From: Streptomyces sp. S465
Lineage (GTDB): Bacteria > Actinomycetota > Actinomycetes > Streptomycetales > Streptomycetaceae
Direction: 5' to 3'
DNA: 64,000 bases
Assembly (NCBI RefSeq): GCF_026898115.1
Contig: NZ_CP114036.1
Location: 3,900,001 to 3,964,000, forward strand
Of the stretch, positions 35,358-44,624 are shown piece after piece. The number at the start of each line of letters is the position of its first letter. Within the stretch, counting starts at the first letter, position 1. The position numbers and the translations under genes are program-made. The notes below the pieces were generated by a model, which saw nothing but the letters and a program-made list of their open reading frames with translations, searched no databases and was not told the DNA's origin.

Positions 35358-36374
35358 CTACGGGGCCATGACCGCCGGGCGGCGGCTGGCGATGACCTTC
35401 TTGGCGAGCGCCCGCGGGCTGGTCAGGAAGCCCCAGCCCCAGGACATGTGCATGGTCGCCAGCGCCACCGGGATCTGTAGCCGGGCCTTCACCGGCAGCC
35501 CCTTGCCCGCCGGGACCGAGCCCGCGACGATCGCGGCCAGATAGCCGCCCGGGACCACCAGGCCCCACGGGGTGACGGCCGCGCCCACCACCAGGCCCGC
35601 CGCGATGGCGGCGACGGCGGTCGGCGGGGCGAGGTAGCGCATATTGATCGAGCCCTGGTGGAAGCGGGCAACGACATGGCGCCAGCGTCCGTAGTCCTTG
35701 TACTGCTTGGCCAGCGCCCGCACGTTCGGCCGCGGCCGGTAGGAGACCTTCAGCTCGGGCGAGAACCAGACCAGCCCGCCGGCCTCGCGGATCCGGAAGT
35801 TCAGCTCCCAGTCCTGGGCGCGGATGAACTCCTCGTTGTAGCCGCCCTGGCGCTCCAGCGCCTCGCGCCGGAAGACCCCCAGATAGACGGTTTCGGCCGG
35901 GGCCGCGGCACCGCCGGTGTGGAAGGCCGCGTTACCCACTCCGATCTTGGAGGTCATGGCAGCGGCGACGGCCTTCTCCCAATCGTTCTCGCCCTCGGCG
36001 AACATGAGCCCGCCGACGTTCTGCGCGCCGGTCTCCTCCAGGAGCCGTACCGCGGTCGCGATGTAGTTCGGCGAGAGCATGCCGTGACCGTCGACCCGCA
36101 CCACCACCGGGTGGCGGGACGCCTTGATCGCCGCGTTCAGGGCGGCGGGGGTGCGGCCCGTGGGGTTGGGCACCGTATGCACCCGGGGGTCCTCCGCCAC
36201 CAGTTCGGCGGCGATCTCGTCGGTACGGTCCGTGGACGGGCCGAGCGCGATCACCACCTCCATCTCACCGGCGTACTCCTGCTCCAGGATGTGCCGCACG
36301 GCATTGCGCAGATGGCGTTCCTCATTGAGTACCGGCATGATCACGGAGACGGCCGGGAGCTGATGCGGGGGCAT
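35358..36374 (-). CDS. Family 2 glycosyltransferase (membrane-associated)
   Basis: 338 residues. GT-A domain with VSVIMPVLNEERHLRNAV, the nucleotide-binding ALGPSTDRTDE and the acceptor region RAQDWELNFRIREAGG; two hydrophobic segments near 260-310 anchor it. It probably adds a sugar to a lipid-linked cell-wall glycopolymer precursor. I use ATG 36,372-36,374 with GAGGTG upstream, not a TTG 18 codons earlier. It sits between LCP3 and LCP4 in opposite orientation, in keeping with a shared role in glycopolymer assembly. Confidence 0.9.
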   Translation of the reverse strand: MPPHQLPAVSVIMPVLNEERHLRNAVRHILEQEYAGEMEVVIALGPSTDRTDEIAAELVAEDPRVHTVPNPTGRTPAALNAAIKASRHPVVVRVDGHGMLSPNYIATAVRLLEETGAQNVGGLMFAEGENDWEKAVAAAMTSKIGVGNAAFHTGGAAAPAETVYLGVFRREALERQGGYNEEFIRAQDWELNFRIREAGGLVWFSPELKVSYRPRPNVRALAKQYKDYGRWRHVVARFHQGSINMRYLAPPTAVAAIAAGLVVGAAVTPWGLVVPGGYLAAIVAGSVPAGKGLPVKARLQIPVALATMHMSWGWGFLTSPRALAKKVIASRRPAVMAP

Positions 36375-36594
36375 GGCACCTCGGGGTTCGGGGGCGGCCG
36401 GCCCAGGAGACTGGGGGGTGGGCCCCAAAGGACTGCGGTATCCCGCCCACGTTACCGCGAATGGTGGACACCGGAGCGCGCCGCCCGGGTGGCAGCGCGG
36501 GGCAGGGGCGGCGTGGGGCCGCCGGAGCGATCGTCGTACCGGCCTACGGTGAGGCGGTTCCGCCCAGCCCGCCCGTTCCCGGAGGTCTCCTCAC

Positions 36595-38043
36595 GTGAGT
36601 GCACCGGCCCGGCCGCCGCGCCCGTCCCGCCCCCGCCCCCGCCGCCCCCGCTGGGGGCTGCGGCTGGCCACGGGCGGCGCCTGTCTGGTGCTGGCGGTCA
36701 GCGGCATCGGGCATCTGCTGGTCCGGGAGCTGGAGACCGGGATCCACCGGGTGGATGCCTTCGGCGGCCTGGACAACCGGCCGAAGAGCACCGGCGGCGG
36801 CGTCAACTTCCTCGTGGTCGGCACGGACGGACGGGAGAAGATCACGCCACGGGAGAAGGCGCTGTACCGGCTGGGCGGAGCCCCCTGTCACTGCACCGAC
36901 ACATTGGTGCTGCTGCATCTGTCGGCCGACCACCGCCGGGTCAGCGCGGTCAGCCTGCCGCGCGACTCGTACGCCGAGATCCCCGCGTACACCGACGCCG
37001 CCGGCGTCCGCCATCCCCGGCATCCGCGCAAGCTCAACGCCGCGTACGCCGAGGGCGGGCCGAGCCTGACCGTGCGGACCGTGGAGCACCTGACCGGAGT
37101 GCGGGTCCACCACTACCTCGAGGTCGACTTCACCAGCTTCATGAAGACCGTCGATGTGATCGGCGGGGTGAAGATCTGCACCACGCGGCCGCTCAAGGAC
37201 GACCACACCGGGCTGGACCTGCCCGCCGGCACCCATGTCCTGGACGGCGGCCAGGCCCTGCAATACGTCCGCTCCCGGCATGTCGACGGCACCTCCGACC
37301 TGGGCCGGATCAAGCGCCAGCAGCGCTTCCTGGCCGCCGTGGTCCACCGGACCACGACCGGTGGCATCCTGCTCAATCCGGTGCGGTTCAACCAGGTGAC
37401 CGGGGCCCTGCTGGGCTCGGTCCGCGCCGACCACGGCCTCGAAGCGGCGGACCTGGTGGCGCTGGGCCGGGCGATGCACGGCGTCACCCCCGCGTCCTCG
37501 GAGTTCGCCTCGGTCCCGGTGATCCTGCCCGGCGTTCCGCTGAAGGGGGCCGGCTCCACCCTCCGCTGGGACCGGGCCAAGGCCAAGCGGCTCTTCACCG
37601 CCTTCCGCGAGGACCGGCCGCTCGTCGCCCACCACCCGAAGCGGCGGGGGGCCACGACGGTCGAGGTGGCTCCGGGCCGGGTCCGGGTCCGGGTGTTCAA
37701 CGGCACCGACACGCCGGGGCTCGCGGCCCGCGTGAACCGCGCGCTGCACGCCACCGGCTTCGCCACCACCGGCTCCCCGGCGGACGCCGCGACCCCCGAC
37801 GTCCGGCACACGGTGATCACGTACGACCCGGGCTGGGACCGCTCGGTGCGCTCGCTGGCGGCCGCGCTGCCCGGTGCCCAGCTGAAGCCGGTGACCGGGC
37901 AGGGGGCCGTGATGCGGGTCACGGTCGGCACGGACTACACGGGCGTACGGCCGGTCCGGGCCGAGCAGCCACCGAGCAGTGGTTTCGGGGCCGTCACCGG
38001 CGACGAGGTCACCTGCCCCGAGGGGGCCGGCCGCTCGCTCTGA
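36595..38043 (+). CDS. LCP family protein 4 with LytR_C domain
   Basis: 482 residues. Very Pro/Arg-rich N-terminus, membrane segment at about 22-42, LCP domain with NFLVVGTDGREKITPRE, SAVSLPRDSYAEIP and RSRHVDGTSDLGRIKRQQ, and LytR_C (about 360-450, VRVRVFNGTDTPGLAARV). GTG start at 36,595 follows GGAGGTCTCCTCAC. The metal and arginine positions of active LCP phosphotransferases appear to be present, though the R in the motif SLPRD replaces the more usual SIPRD context. Confidence 0.9.
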   Translation: MSAPARPPRPSRPRPRRPRWGLRLATGGACLVLAVSGIGHLLVRELETGIHRVDAFGGLDNRPKSTGGGVNFLVVGTDGREKITPREKALYRLGGAPCHCTDTLVLLHLSADHRRVSAVSLPRDSYAEIPAYTDAAGVRHPRHPRKLNAAYAEGGPSLTVRTVEHLTGVRVHHYLEVDFTSFMKTVDVIGGVKICTTRPLKDDHTGLDLPAGTHVLDGGQALQYVRSRHVDGTSDLGRIKRQQRFLAAVVHRTTTGGILLNPVRFNQVTGALLGSVRADHGLEAADLVALGRAMHGVTPASSEFASVPVILPGVPLKGAGSTLRWDRAKAKRLFTAFREDRPLVAHHPKRRGATTVEVAPGRVRVRVFNGTDTPGLAARVNRALHATGFATTGSPADAATPDVRHTVITYDPGWDRSVRSLAAALPGAQLKPVTGQGAVMRVTVGTDYTGVRPVRAEQPPSSGFGAVTGDEVTCPEGAGRSL

Positions 38044-38065
38044 GCGCCGGGCGGGGCACGCTCCG

Positions 38066-38644
38066 CTACGGCCGGTCGGCGCCGTCGGCGGCCTCGGGGC
38101 CCTCGGGGCGCCGGGCGGCGCGCTGGGCGCGGAGCTCCTTGATCGCGCGGCGGCGGGCCAGCCGGTGGGTCCGCCGGATCTCGGCCTCCTGGTAGCGCCG
38201 CTTGTCCCGCTCGGTCTCCGGGATGACCGGCGGCACGGGCCGGGGCTTGCCATCGGCGTCGACGGCCGCGAAGACCAGATAGGCGCTGCCGACCTGGGTG
38301 GCGGGCGTGGACTCGTTCCACCGCTCGGCCAGCACCCGCACCCCGATCTCCATGGAGGACCGGCCGGTCCAGTTGACCTGGGCCTTCACATGGACGAGAT
38401 CGCCGACCCGGACCGGTTCGAGGAAGGCCATCTCGTCCATCGACGCGGTGACCGCGGGCCCCTCGGAGTGGCGTCCGGCGACCGCCCCGGCCGCGTCGTC
38501 CACCAGTTTCATGATCACGCCGCCGTGCACGGTCCCGAGAAGATTGGTGTCACTGCCCGTCATGATGTGTGACAGCGTGGTACGAGACGCGGAGGTGGGC
38601 TTTCCCAGAAGCTCCGGTTCCGCACCCTGGGCCTGATTGGTCAT
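38066..38644 (-). CDS. Acyl-CoA thioesterase (hotdog fold)
   Basis: 192 residues. Signatures of the YciA/BACH-type acyl-CoA hydrolases: MTGSDTNLLGTVHGGVIMKL and ASMDEMAFLEPVRVGDLVHV. The C-terminal 40 residues are Arg-rich and low in complexity. It hydrolyses acyl-CoA thioesters in the cytosol; chain-length range cannot be told. ATG at 38,642-38,644 is preferred to a GTG three codons upstream because AAGGTGG is then at good spacing. Convergent with LCP4. Confidence 0.88.
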   Translation of the reverse strand: MTNQAQGAEPELLGKPTSASRTTLSHIMTGSDTNLLGTVHGGVIMKLVDDAAGAVAGRHSEGPAVTASMDEMAFLEPVRVGDLVHVKAQVNWTGRSSMEIGVRVLAERWNESTPATQVGSAYLVFAAVDADGKPRPVPPVIPETERDKRRYQEAEIRRTHRLARRRAIKELRAQRAARRPEGPEAADGADRP

Positions 38645-38751
38645 GCCGTCCACCTTATGCGGACCGGATTCTTATCAGGTCTGCAACAGCCGTGCCGCGA
38701 TCCCGCCCCCGCCCTGTAAGGCGCCCCACCCGACCAGGCACACTGCCTTGC

Positions 38752-40065
38752 ATGAGCGAATGGCCCCAAGGAAGGACCGGCGACGGCAGCGGCCGGTATG
38801 GACGTGGCAGCGGCAGCGCCGAACCGGAAGGGGCGCGCGCCATGCCGCAGGTGAGACGCGCGGCACCGGGTGCGGGCGGTCCCCCGCCGCACCCCGAGCC
38901 GCCGCTGCCGCCCGAACTCTCACCCCGCGGCACCATTCCGCGGCAGCAGTCGTCCCACGGTCATGACGACTACGACGACGGCTACAACACCGGGCAGGTC
39001 TACGGCCACGGCGGACCGGGCGGCCGCGGCCCCGGAGGCCCCGGCGGACCGGGCGGCGGCTCGCGTCCGGTGAGGCCGAAGAACTGGAAGCGCCGGATAA
39101 CCATCGGCCTGGTCACCCTGATCGTCCTGCTGCTCGCCGTCGGCATCGGCACCTACTTCTGGGCCGACTCCAAGCTCCGCCGCGAGGTCGACCTCAACAA
39201 GGTCGAGGACCGGCCGGACGGCGGCAAGGGCACCAACTACCTGATCGTGGGTTCGGACAGCCGCGAGGGCATGTCCGACGACGAGAAGAAGCAACTGCAC
39301 ACCGGCTCGGCCGACGGCAGGCGCACCGACTCGATCATTATCCTGCACGTCGGTGACAACGGGAACACCATGGTCAGCCTGCCGCGTGACTCCTGGGTCA
39401 CCATCCCGCCGTTCACCGGACCGGACACCGGCAAGCGCTACGGCCAGTCGCAGAACAAGCTCAACGCCTCCTTCTCCATGGCCGGCCCCGAGCTCCTGGT
39501 CCGCACGATCGAGTACAACACCGGGCTGCACATCGACCACTACGCGGAGATCGGCTTCGGCGGCTTCGCCAAGATCGTGGACTCGGTGGGCGGGGTCGAG
39601 ATCGACGTGCCCCAGGACATGAAGGAGAAGCACGCCGGCACCGACCTGAAGAAGGGCAAGCAGACGCTGAACGGCCAGGAGGCGCTCGCCTTCGTACGGC
39701 AGCGCTACGGTCTGGCCGGCGGCGACCTGGACCGCACCCGGAACCAGCAGAAGTTCCTCTCCGCGCTCGCGGACAAGGCCGCCACGCCCAGCACGATCCT
39801 CAACCCGTTCAAGCTCTACCCGACGATGGGCGCGGGCCTGGACTCGCTGATCGTGGACAAGGACATGAGCCTGTGGGACGTGAAGGACATGTTCTTCGCG
39901 ATGAAGAGCGTCTCCGGCGGTGACGGCAAGCAGATGAACATGCCCGTCTCCAACCCCGGCCTGGCCACCTCCAAGGGCAGCGCGGTGCAGTGGGACATGA
40001 CCAAGGTCAAGCAGCTGGTGGGCGAGCTGAAGAACGACGAGAAGGTCACCGTCTCCGGCAACTGA
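38752..40065 (+). CDS. LCP family protein 5
   Basis: About 437 residues. A long Gly/Pro-rich cytosolic N-terminus (1-105), membrane segment (GLVTLIVLLLAVGIGTYFW, about 115-135), then the LCP domain (NYLIVGSDSREGMSDDE, MVSLPRDSWVTIPPF, RQRYGLAGGDLDRTRNQQ). No LytR_C domain. The ATG at 38,752 has no ribosome site; the mRNA may be leaderless (CACACT lies eight bases upstream). The fifth LCP gene in 10 kb. Confidence 0.9.
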   Translation: MSEWPQGRTGDGSGRYGRGSGSAEPEGARAMPQVRRAAPGAGGPPPHPEPPLPPELSPRGTIPRQQSSHGHDDYDDGYNTGQVYGHGGPGGRGPGGPGGPGGGSRPVRPKNWKRRITIGLVTLIVLLLAVGIGTYFWADSKLRREVDLNKVEDRPDGGKGTNYLIVGSDSREGMSDDEKKQLHTGSADGRRTDSIIILHVGDNGNTMVSLPRDSWVTIPPFTGPDTGKRYGQSQNKLNASFSMAGPELLVRTIEYNTGLHIDHYAEIGFGGFAKIVDSVGGVEIDVPQDMKEKHAGTDLKKGKQTLNGQEALAFVRQRYGLAGGDLDRTRNQQKFLSALADKAATPSTILNPFKLYPTMGAGLDSLIVDKDMSLWDVKDMFFAMKSVSGGDGKQMNMPVSNPGLATSKGSAVQWDMTKVKQLVGELKNDEKVTVSGN

Positions 40066-40079
40066 CCCGGCCGTCGTAC

Positions 40080-40125
40080 GAAAAGGCCGCCGCCGGACCC
40101 GGTCGGGTCCGGCGGCGGCCTTTTC
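40080..40125. terminator. Strong bidirectional terminator
   Basis: Perfect 22-bp arms with a 2-base loop, ending in TTTTC on both strands (GAAAAGGCCGCCGCCGGACC at one arm). It separates convergent LCP5 and acyl-CoA dehydrogenase and is the best intrinsic terminator in the window. Confidence 0.95.
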
Positions 40126-40134
40126 GTTGCGGCC

Positions 40135-41319
40135 TTACGGCAGGTTGCGCGCCATCACGATGCGCTGGACCTGGTTGGTGCCCTCGTAGATCTGGGTGAT
40201 CTTGGCGTCCCGCATCATCCGCTCCAGCGGGTAGTCGCGGGTGTAGCCGTAGCCGCCGAGCAGCTGGACGGCGTCCGTGGTGATCTCCATCGCGGCGTCG
40301 GAGGCGTAGCACTTGGCCGCGGCGCCGAAGAACGTCAGGTCCTCCTTGCCGCCTCCGGCGGCCACGCGCTCGGACTTGGCCGCCGCCGCGTAGGTGAGCT
40401 GCCGGGCCGCCTCCAGCTTCATGGCCATGTCGGCGAGCATGAACTGGACGCCCTGGAAGTCGCCGATCGGCTTGCCGAACTGCTTGCGCTCCTGGACGTA
40501 CCCCTTGGCGTAGTCCAGGGCGCCCTGGGCGATGCCGAGGGCCTGGGCGGCGATGGTGATCCGGGTGTGGTCGAGGGTCTTCATCGCGGTGGCGAAGCCG
40601 GTGCCCTCCGCGCCGATCAGCCGGTCGGCGGGGATGCGGACGTTGTCGAGGTACACCTCACGGGTCGGGGAACCCTTGATGCCGAGCTTCTTCTCCGGGG
40701 CTCCGAAGGACACGCCCTCGTCGGACTTCTCGACGACGAAGGCGGAGATGCCCTTGGAGCGCTTCTCGGGGTCGGTGACGGCCATCACCGTGTAGTACTC
40801 GGAGACCCCGGCGTTGGTGATCCAGCGCTTGACGCCGTTGAGGACGTAGGAGTCGCCGTCGCGCACCGCCCTGGTCTTCATCCCCGCCGCGTCCGAGCCC
40901 GCGTCCGGCTCGGAGAGGCAGTAGGAGAACATCGCGTCGCCCTTGGCGAGCGGGGCCAGGTACTTCGCCTTCAGCTCCTCGGAGCCGGAGAGGATCACCG
41001 GCAGCGAGCCCAGCTTGTTGACCGCGGGGATCAGCGAGGAGGAGGCGCAGACCCGGGCGACCTCCTCGATGACGATCACGGTGGCCAGTGCGTCGGCGCC
41101 CGAGCCGCCGTAGGACTCGGGGACGTGCACGGCGTGCAGATCGTTGGCCACCAGGGCGTCGAGCGCCTCCTGGGGGAACCGGGCCGCCTCGTCGACCTCG
41201 GCGGCATAGGGGGCTATCTTCGCCTCGGCCAGCGAGCGGACGGCGTCACGGAGCATGTCGTGCTCCTCGGACGGCCGGTACAGGTCGAAGTCGTTCACCG
41301 AGGACGCCAAGCCTCTCAC
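40135..41319 (-). CDS. Acyl-CoA dehydrogenase
   Basis: 394 residues, complete. FAD enzyme that oxidises acyl-CoA to enoyl-CoA. Motifs YCLSEPDAGSDAAGMKT (FAD and substrate binding), the C-terminal QLLGGYGYTRDYPLERMMRD with a catalytic-base region and YEGTNQVQRIVMARNL. The best-known family members of this size act on short or branched chains, but specificity is inference. GTG at 41,319 behind GGGGA; an internal GTG seven codons on is possible. A TAAC/GTTA palindrome cluster lies 13 bases upstream, suggesting control by a TetR-type acyl-CoA sensor. Confidence 0.93.
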   Translation of the reverse strand: MRGLASSVNDFDLYRPSEEHDMLRDAVRSLAEAKIAPYAAEVDEAARFPQEALDALVANDLHAVHVPESYGGSGADALATVIVIEEVARVCASSSLIPAVNKLGSLPVILSGSEELKAKYLAPLAKGDAMFSYCLSEPDAGSDAAGMKTRAVRDGDSYVLNGVKRWITNAGVSEYYTVMAVTDPEKRSKGISAFVVEKSDEGVSFGAPEKKLGIKGSPTREVYLDNVRIPADRLIGAEGTGFATAMKTLDHTRITIAAQALGIAQGALDYAKGYVQERKQFGKPIGDFQGVQFMLADMAMKLEAARQLTYAAAAKSERVAAGGGKEDLTFFGAAAKCYASDAAMEITTDAVQLLGGYGYTRDYPLERMMRDAKITQIYEGTNQVQRIVMARNLP

Positions 41320-41332
41320 TCCCCAAGAGTGC

Positions 41333-41350
41333 TAACTACCGTTAAGTAAC
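41333..41350. promoter_or_regulatory. Candidate operator TAAC-N4-GTTA-N2-TAAC
   Basis: TAACTACCGTTAAGTAAC holds two overlapping inverted repeats of TAAC/GTTA half-sites between the divergent acyl-CoA dehydrogenase and UDP-glucose dehydrogenase genes. AT-richer than its surroundings. Confidence 0.5.
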
Positions 41351-41475
41351 TGAATTCTAGGGGGGCCGTCCCGATAGGTATAGGTGAGGTACCCGACACC
41401 GTCGGCTGAGCCCGTCCGGCGCTCCCGGCTATGCTCAGGCACCGCATCTGCGATCGACCGTTCTGGAGCACTTCC

Positions 41476-42816
41476 ATGGCCCTCAAGATCACCGTGATCG
41501 GCACCGGCTATCTCGGCGCCACCCACGCAGCGGCCATGGCGGAACTGGGCTTCGAGGTGCTGGGCCTCGACATCGTGCCCGAGAAGGTCGAGATGCTCAC
41601 GGCGGGCCGGGTGCCGCTGTACGAGCCGGGCCTGGAGGAACTGCTGCGGCGCCACACCGCGGGCATCGAGGGCGCCACCGGACGGCTGCGCTTCACCAGC
41701 TCGTACGAAGAGGCGGGTGAGTTCGGCGACGTCCACTTCATCTGCGTGAACACTCCGCAGAAGCACGGCGAGTACGCCTGTGACATGAGTTACGTGGACT
41801 CGGCCGTGGAGTCGCTCGCCCCGCATCTGCACCGCCCCACGCTGGTCGTGGGCAAGTCCACGGTGCCGGTCGGCAGCGCGGACCGGCTCGCGGCCCGGCT
41901 GGCCGAGCTGGCCCCGGTGGGCGCGGACGCCGAGCTCGCCTGGAACCCGGAGTTCCTGCGCGAGGGGTTCGCCGTCCAGGACACCCTGCGGCCGGACCGG
42001 ATCGTGGTCGGCGTCGCCGGCGACCGGGCCGAGAAGCTGCTCCGCGAGGTGTACCAGAAGCCCATCGCCGAGGGCTCGCCGTTCGTGGTGACCGACTTCC
42101 CCACCGCCGAGCTGGTGAAGGCCGCGGCCAACTCCTTCCTGGCCACGAAGATCTCGTTCATCAACGCCATGGCCGAGGTCTGCGAGGCGGCCGGCGGCGA
42201 TGTGGTCAAGCTCGCCGAGGCCATCGGCCACGACGAGCGCATCGGCAGGAAGTTCCTGCGGGCCGGTATCGGCTTCGGCGGCGGCTGCCTGCCCAAGGAC
42301 ATCCGGGCCTTCATGGCGCGCGCCGGTGAACTCGGCGCCGACCAGGCGCTGACCTTCCTCCGCGAGGTCGACTCGATCAACATGCGGCGCCGTGGCCATA
42401 TGGTCGAGCTGGCCCGCGAGGCCGTCGGCGGCAGCTTCCTGGGCAAGCGGGTGGCGGTGCTGGGCGCGACCTTCAAGCCGGACTCCGACGACGTACGGGA
42501 CTCCCCCGCGCTCAATGTGGCCGGTCAGATGCAGCTCCAGGGCGCCCAGGTCACCGTCTTCGACCCCAAGGGCATGGCGAACGCGCGGGCCCTCTTCCCG
42601 ACCCTCGCCTACGCGGCCGACGCGACCGAGGCGGCGCGGGGCGCCCATGCGGTGCTGCACCTCACCGAGTGGCGCGAGTTCCGCGAGCTGGAGCCGGCGA
42701 GCCTGGGCGACGTGGTCGCCGAGCGCCGCATCCTCGACGGGCGCAACGCCCTGGACCCCGACCGCTGGCGCGAGGCCGGCTGGACCTACCGCGCCCTGGG
42801 CCGTCCCCTGGCCTGA
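41476..42816 (+). CDS. UDP-glucose 6-dehydrogenase
   Basis: 446 residues. Makes UDP-glucuronate from UDP-glucose with 2 NAD. N-terminal Rossmann motif ITVIGTGYLGATHAAAMAELG, catalytic Cys271 in GFGGGCLPKD, and the C-terminal UDP-binding domain (FKPDSDDVRDSPALNV). ATG at 41,476 follows GGAGCACTTCC. UDP-glucuronate is a building block of teichuronic-type wall polymers and exopolysaccharide, so it fits the LCP neighbourhood. Confidence 0.95.
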   Translation: MALKITVIGTGYLGATHAAAMAELGFEVLGLDIVPEKVEMLTAGRVPLYEPGLEELLRRHTAGIEGATGRLRFTSSYEEAGEFGDVHFICVNTPQKHGEYACDMSYVDSAVESLAPHLHRPTLVVGKSTVPVGSADRLAARLAELAPVGADAELAWNPEFLREGFAVQDTLRPDRIVVGVAGDRAEKLLREVYQKPIAEGSPFVVTDFPTAELVKAAANSFLATKISFINAMAEVCEAAGGDVVKLAEAIGHDERIGRKFLRAGIGFGGGCLPKDIRAFMARAGELGADQALTFLREVDSINMRRRGHMVELAREAVGGSFLGKRVAVLGATFKPDSDDVRDSPALNVAGQMQLQGAQVTVFDPKGMANARALFPTLAYAADATEAARGAHAVLHLTEWREFRELEPASLGDVVAERRILDGRNALDPDRWREAGWTYRALGRPLA

Positions 42817-42917
42817 CCGCCGTGGGGTGAGCGGCGCGTCGGTGGTGTGCGCGGGTGCCTCGTGGTTTGAGCGGGTACCTCGTGGTCAACCCGGAACCGG
42901 ACCACGAGGAGGAACCA

Positions 42918-43286
42918 ATGGCTGTCGCCACACTGGACGTCGTCGTCATCGACTGCCCCGATCCCACCGCGCTCGCCCGCTTCTACCAGCAGGTGCTGGG
43001 CGGGGAGATCGAGAACGCGGGCCGGCGCTGGGTCGATCTCTTCCTGCCCGCCGGGCCCCGGCTGGCCTTCCAGGAGGCCCCGGACTTCCGCCCGCCGAGC
43101 TGGCCGTCGGCGGACGACTCGCAGCAGCTCCACCTCGATCTGCGGGTGACGGACATCGAGAGCGCCCAGGAACGGGTGCTGGAGCTGGGGGCGCGGGCGC
43201 TGGACCTCGACGACGACGGCGGGAAGCGGAACTTCAGGGTGTACGCCGACCCGGCGGGGCACCCCTTCTGCCTCATCCGCCCCTGA
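42918..43286 (+). CDS. VOC-family (glyoxalase/dioxygenase-fold) protein
   Basis: 122 residues with the paired beta-alpha-beta-beta-beta units of the VOC superfamily: TLDVVVIDCPDPTALARFYQ, then LHLDLRVTDIESAQERVLEL and the C-terminal DPAGHPFCLI. Function cannot be assigned; members include lyases, dioxygenases and antibiotic-binding proteins. ATG at 42,918 behind GAGGAGGAACC. A 16-base direct repeat GCGGGTRCCTCGTGGT lies 40-70 bases upstream. Confidence 0.8.
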   Translation: MAVATLDVVVIDCPDPTALARFYQQVLGGEIENAGRRWVDLFLPAGPRLAFQEAPDFRPPSWPSADDSQQLHLDLRVTDIESAQERVLELGARALDLDDDGGKRNFRVYADPAGHPFCLIRP

Positions 43287-43341
43287 GCGGAGCGCACGCC
43301 CGGCCGGGGAGCGCGCCCGGCCCGATCGCGCGCCTGGCCGG

Positions 43342-44544
43342 TCAGTGGCCGGGGCGGGTTCCGTCCAGCTCCTCGATCGTGGCGATGGACGGGCCGCGGG
43401 AGGTGCGCAGCCCCTGGGCCACCTCCTCGGCCGAGCGCACCGCGCGGACCGCGTTCTGCCAGGTCAGCTTGGCCAGGTCGGCCGGGGACCAGCGGCGGTC
43501 CAGGAGTTCGGCGACGAGGTTCGGATAGCCCGCGACATCGGCGAGCCCCTCGGGGGTGAAGGCGGTGCCGTCGAAGTCGCCGCCGATGCCGATGTGGTCG
43601 ATGCCCGCCACCTCGCGCATGTGGTCGAGGTGGTCGGCGACGGTCGACACGGTGGCCAGGGGTCGCGGGTTGGCCTCCTCGAAGGCGCGCTGGACCTTCA
43701 TCGCCGCGGGGGTCATCTCCAGCGGATGCAGTCCATGGGCGCGCATGTTCTCGTCCGCCGCCCGGGTCCAGTCGACCGCCGCGGGCAGGACGAACTTCGG
43801 CACGAATGTGGCCATCGCCACACCGCCGTTGGCGGGCAGCAGCGCCAGCACATCGTCCGGGATGTTGCGCGGGTGGTCGCAGACGGCGCGCGCGGAGGAG
43901 TGCGAGAAGACCACGGGCGCCTCGGTCACCCGGAGCGCGTCCCGCATGGTGTCGGCGGAGACATGGGAGAGGTCGACCAGCATGCCGAGCCGGTTCATCT
44001 CGCGCACCACCTCCTCGCCGAAGCGGGTGAGGCCGTGCGCCTTCGGTTCGTCGGTGGCCGAGTCCGCCCAGGGGACGTTGTCGTTGTGGGTGAGCGTCAT
44101 GTAGCGCACGCCGAGCTCGTACAGGACGCGCAGGGTGGCCAGGGAGCAGTTGATGCTGTGGCCGCCCTCGGCGCCCATGAGGGAGGCGATCCGGCCCTCG
44201 GCCCGCGCCGCCTCCATGTCGTCGGCGGTGCGGGCGGGGCGCAGCTCGGCCGCGTACCGCTCGGTGAACCGCCGGACGACATCGATCTGTTCGAGGGTGG
44301 CGCTGACCGCCGTGTCGCCCTGGAAGTCGGAGCGCACGTACACCGACCAGAACTGGGCGCCCACACCGCCCGCCCGCAGCCGGGGGATGTCGGTGTGGGT
44401 GTACGCGCTCAGGTCGCCGGCGATGTCGCGCCGGGCGAGGTCGTAGCGGACCTGCTCGCGCAGCGCCCAGGGCAGATCGTTGTGACCGTCCACGACGGGG
44501 TGGGCGGCCAGCAGGTCACGGGCGTGCGCGAGGTGATCGGTCAT
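43342..44544 (-). CDS. Membrane-dipeptidase family (M19) peptidase
   Basis: 400 residues. Binuclear zinc dipeptidase of the renal dipeptidase family: VVDGHNDLPWALRE (HxD), the bridging Glu in MGAEGGHSI, VDLSHVSADT, VFSHSSARAV, and IGIGGDFDGT. No signal peptide is visible, so it may act in the cytosol on dipeptides, including D-amino-acid dipeptides from cell-wall turnover. ATG at 44,542-44,544. Confidence 0.93.
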   Translation of the reverse strand: MTDHLAHARDLLAAHPVVDGHNDLPWALREQVRYDLARRDIAGDLSAYTHTDIPRLRAGGVGAQFWSVYVRSDFQGDTAVSATLEQIDVVRRFTERYAAELRPARTADDMEAARAEGRIASLMGAEGGHSINCSLATLRVLYELGVRYMTLTHNDNVPWADSATDEPKAHGLTRFGEEVVREMNRLGMLVDLSHVSADTMRDALRVTEAPVVFSHSSARAVCDHPRNIPDDVLALLPANGGVAMATFVPKFVLPAAVDWTRAADENMRAHGLHPLEMTPAAMKVQRAFEEANPRPLATVSTVADHLDHMREVAGIDHIGIGGDFDGTAFTPEGLADVAGYPNLVAELLDRRWSPADLAKLTWQNAVRAVRSAEEVAQGLRTSRGPSIATIEELDGTRPGH

Positions 44545-44624
44545 CCTGCCATCTTGCAGTGCGACATGACCGAAGTCACGCGACGGACCTCACCGCCCTC
44601 AGGCGTACCGAGGCCGGACGCCCC

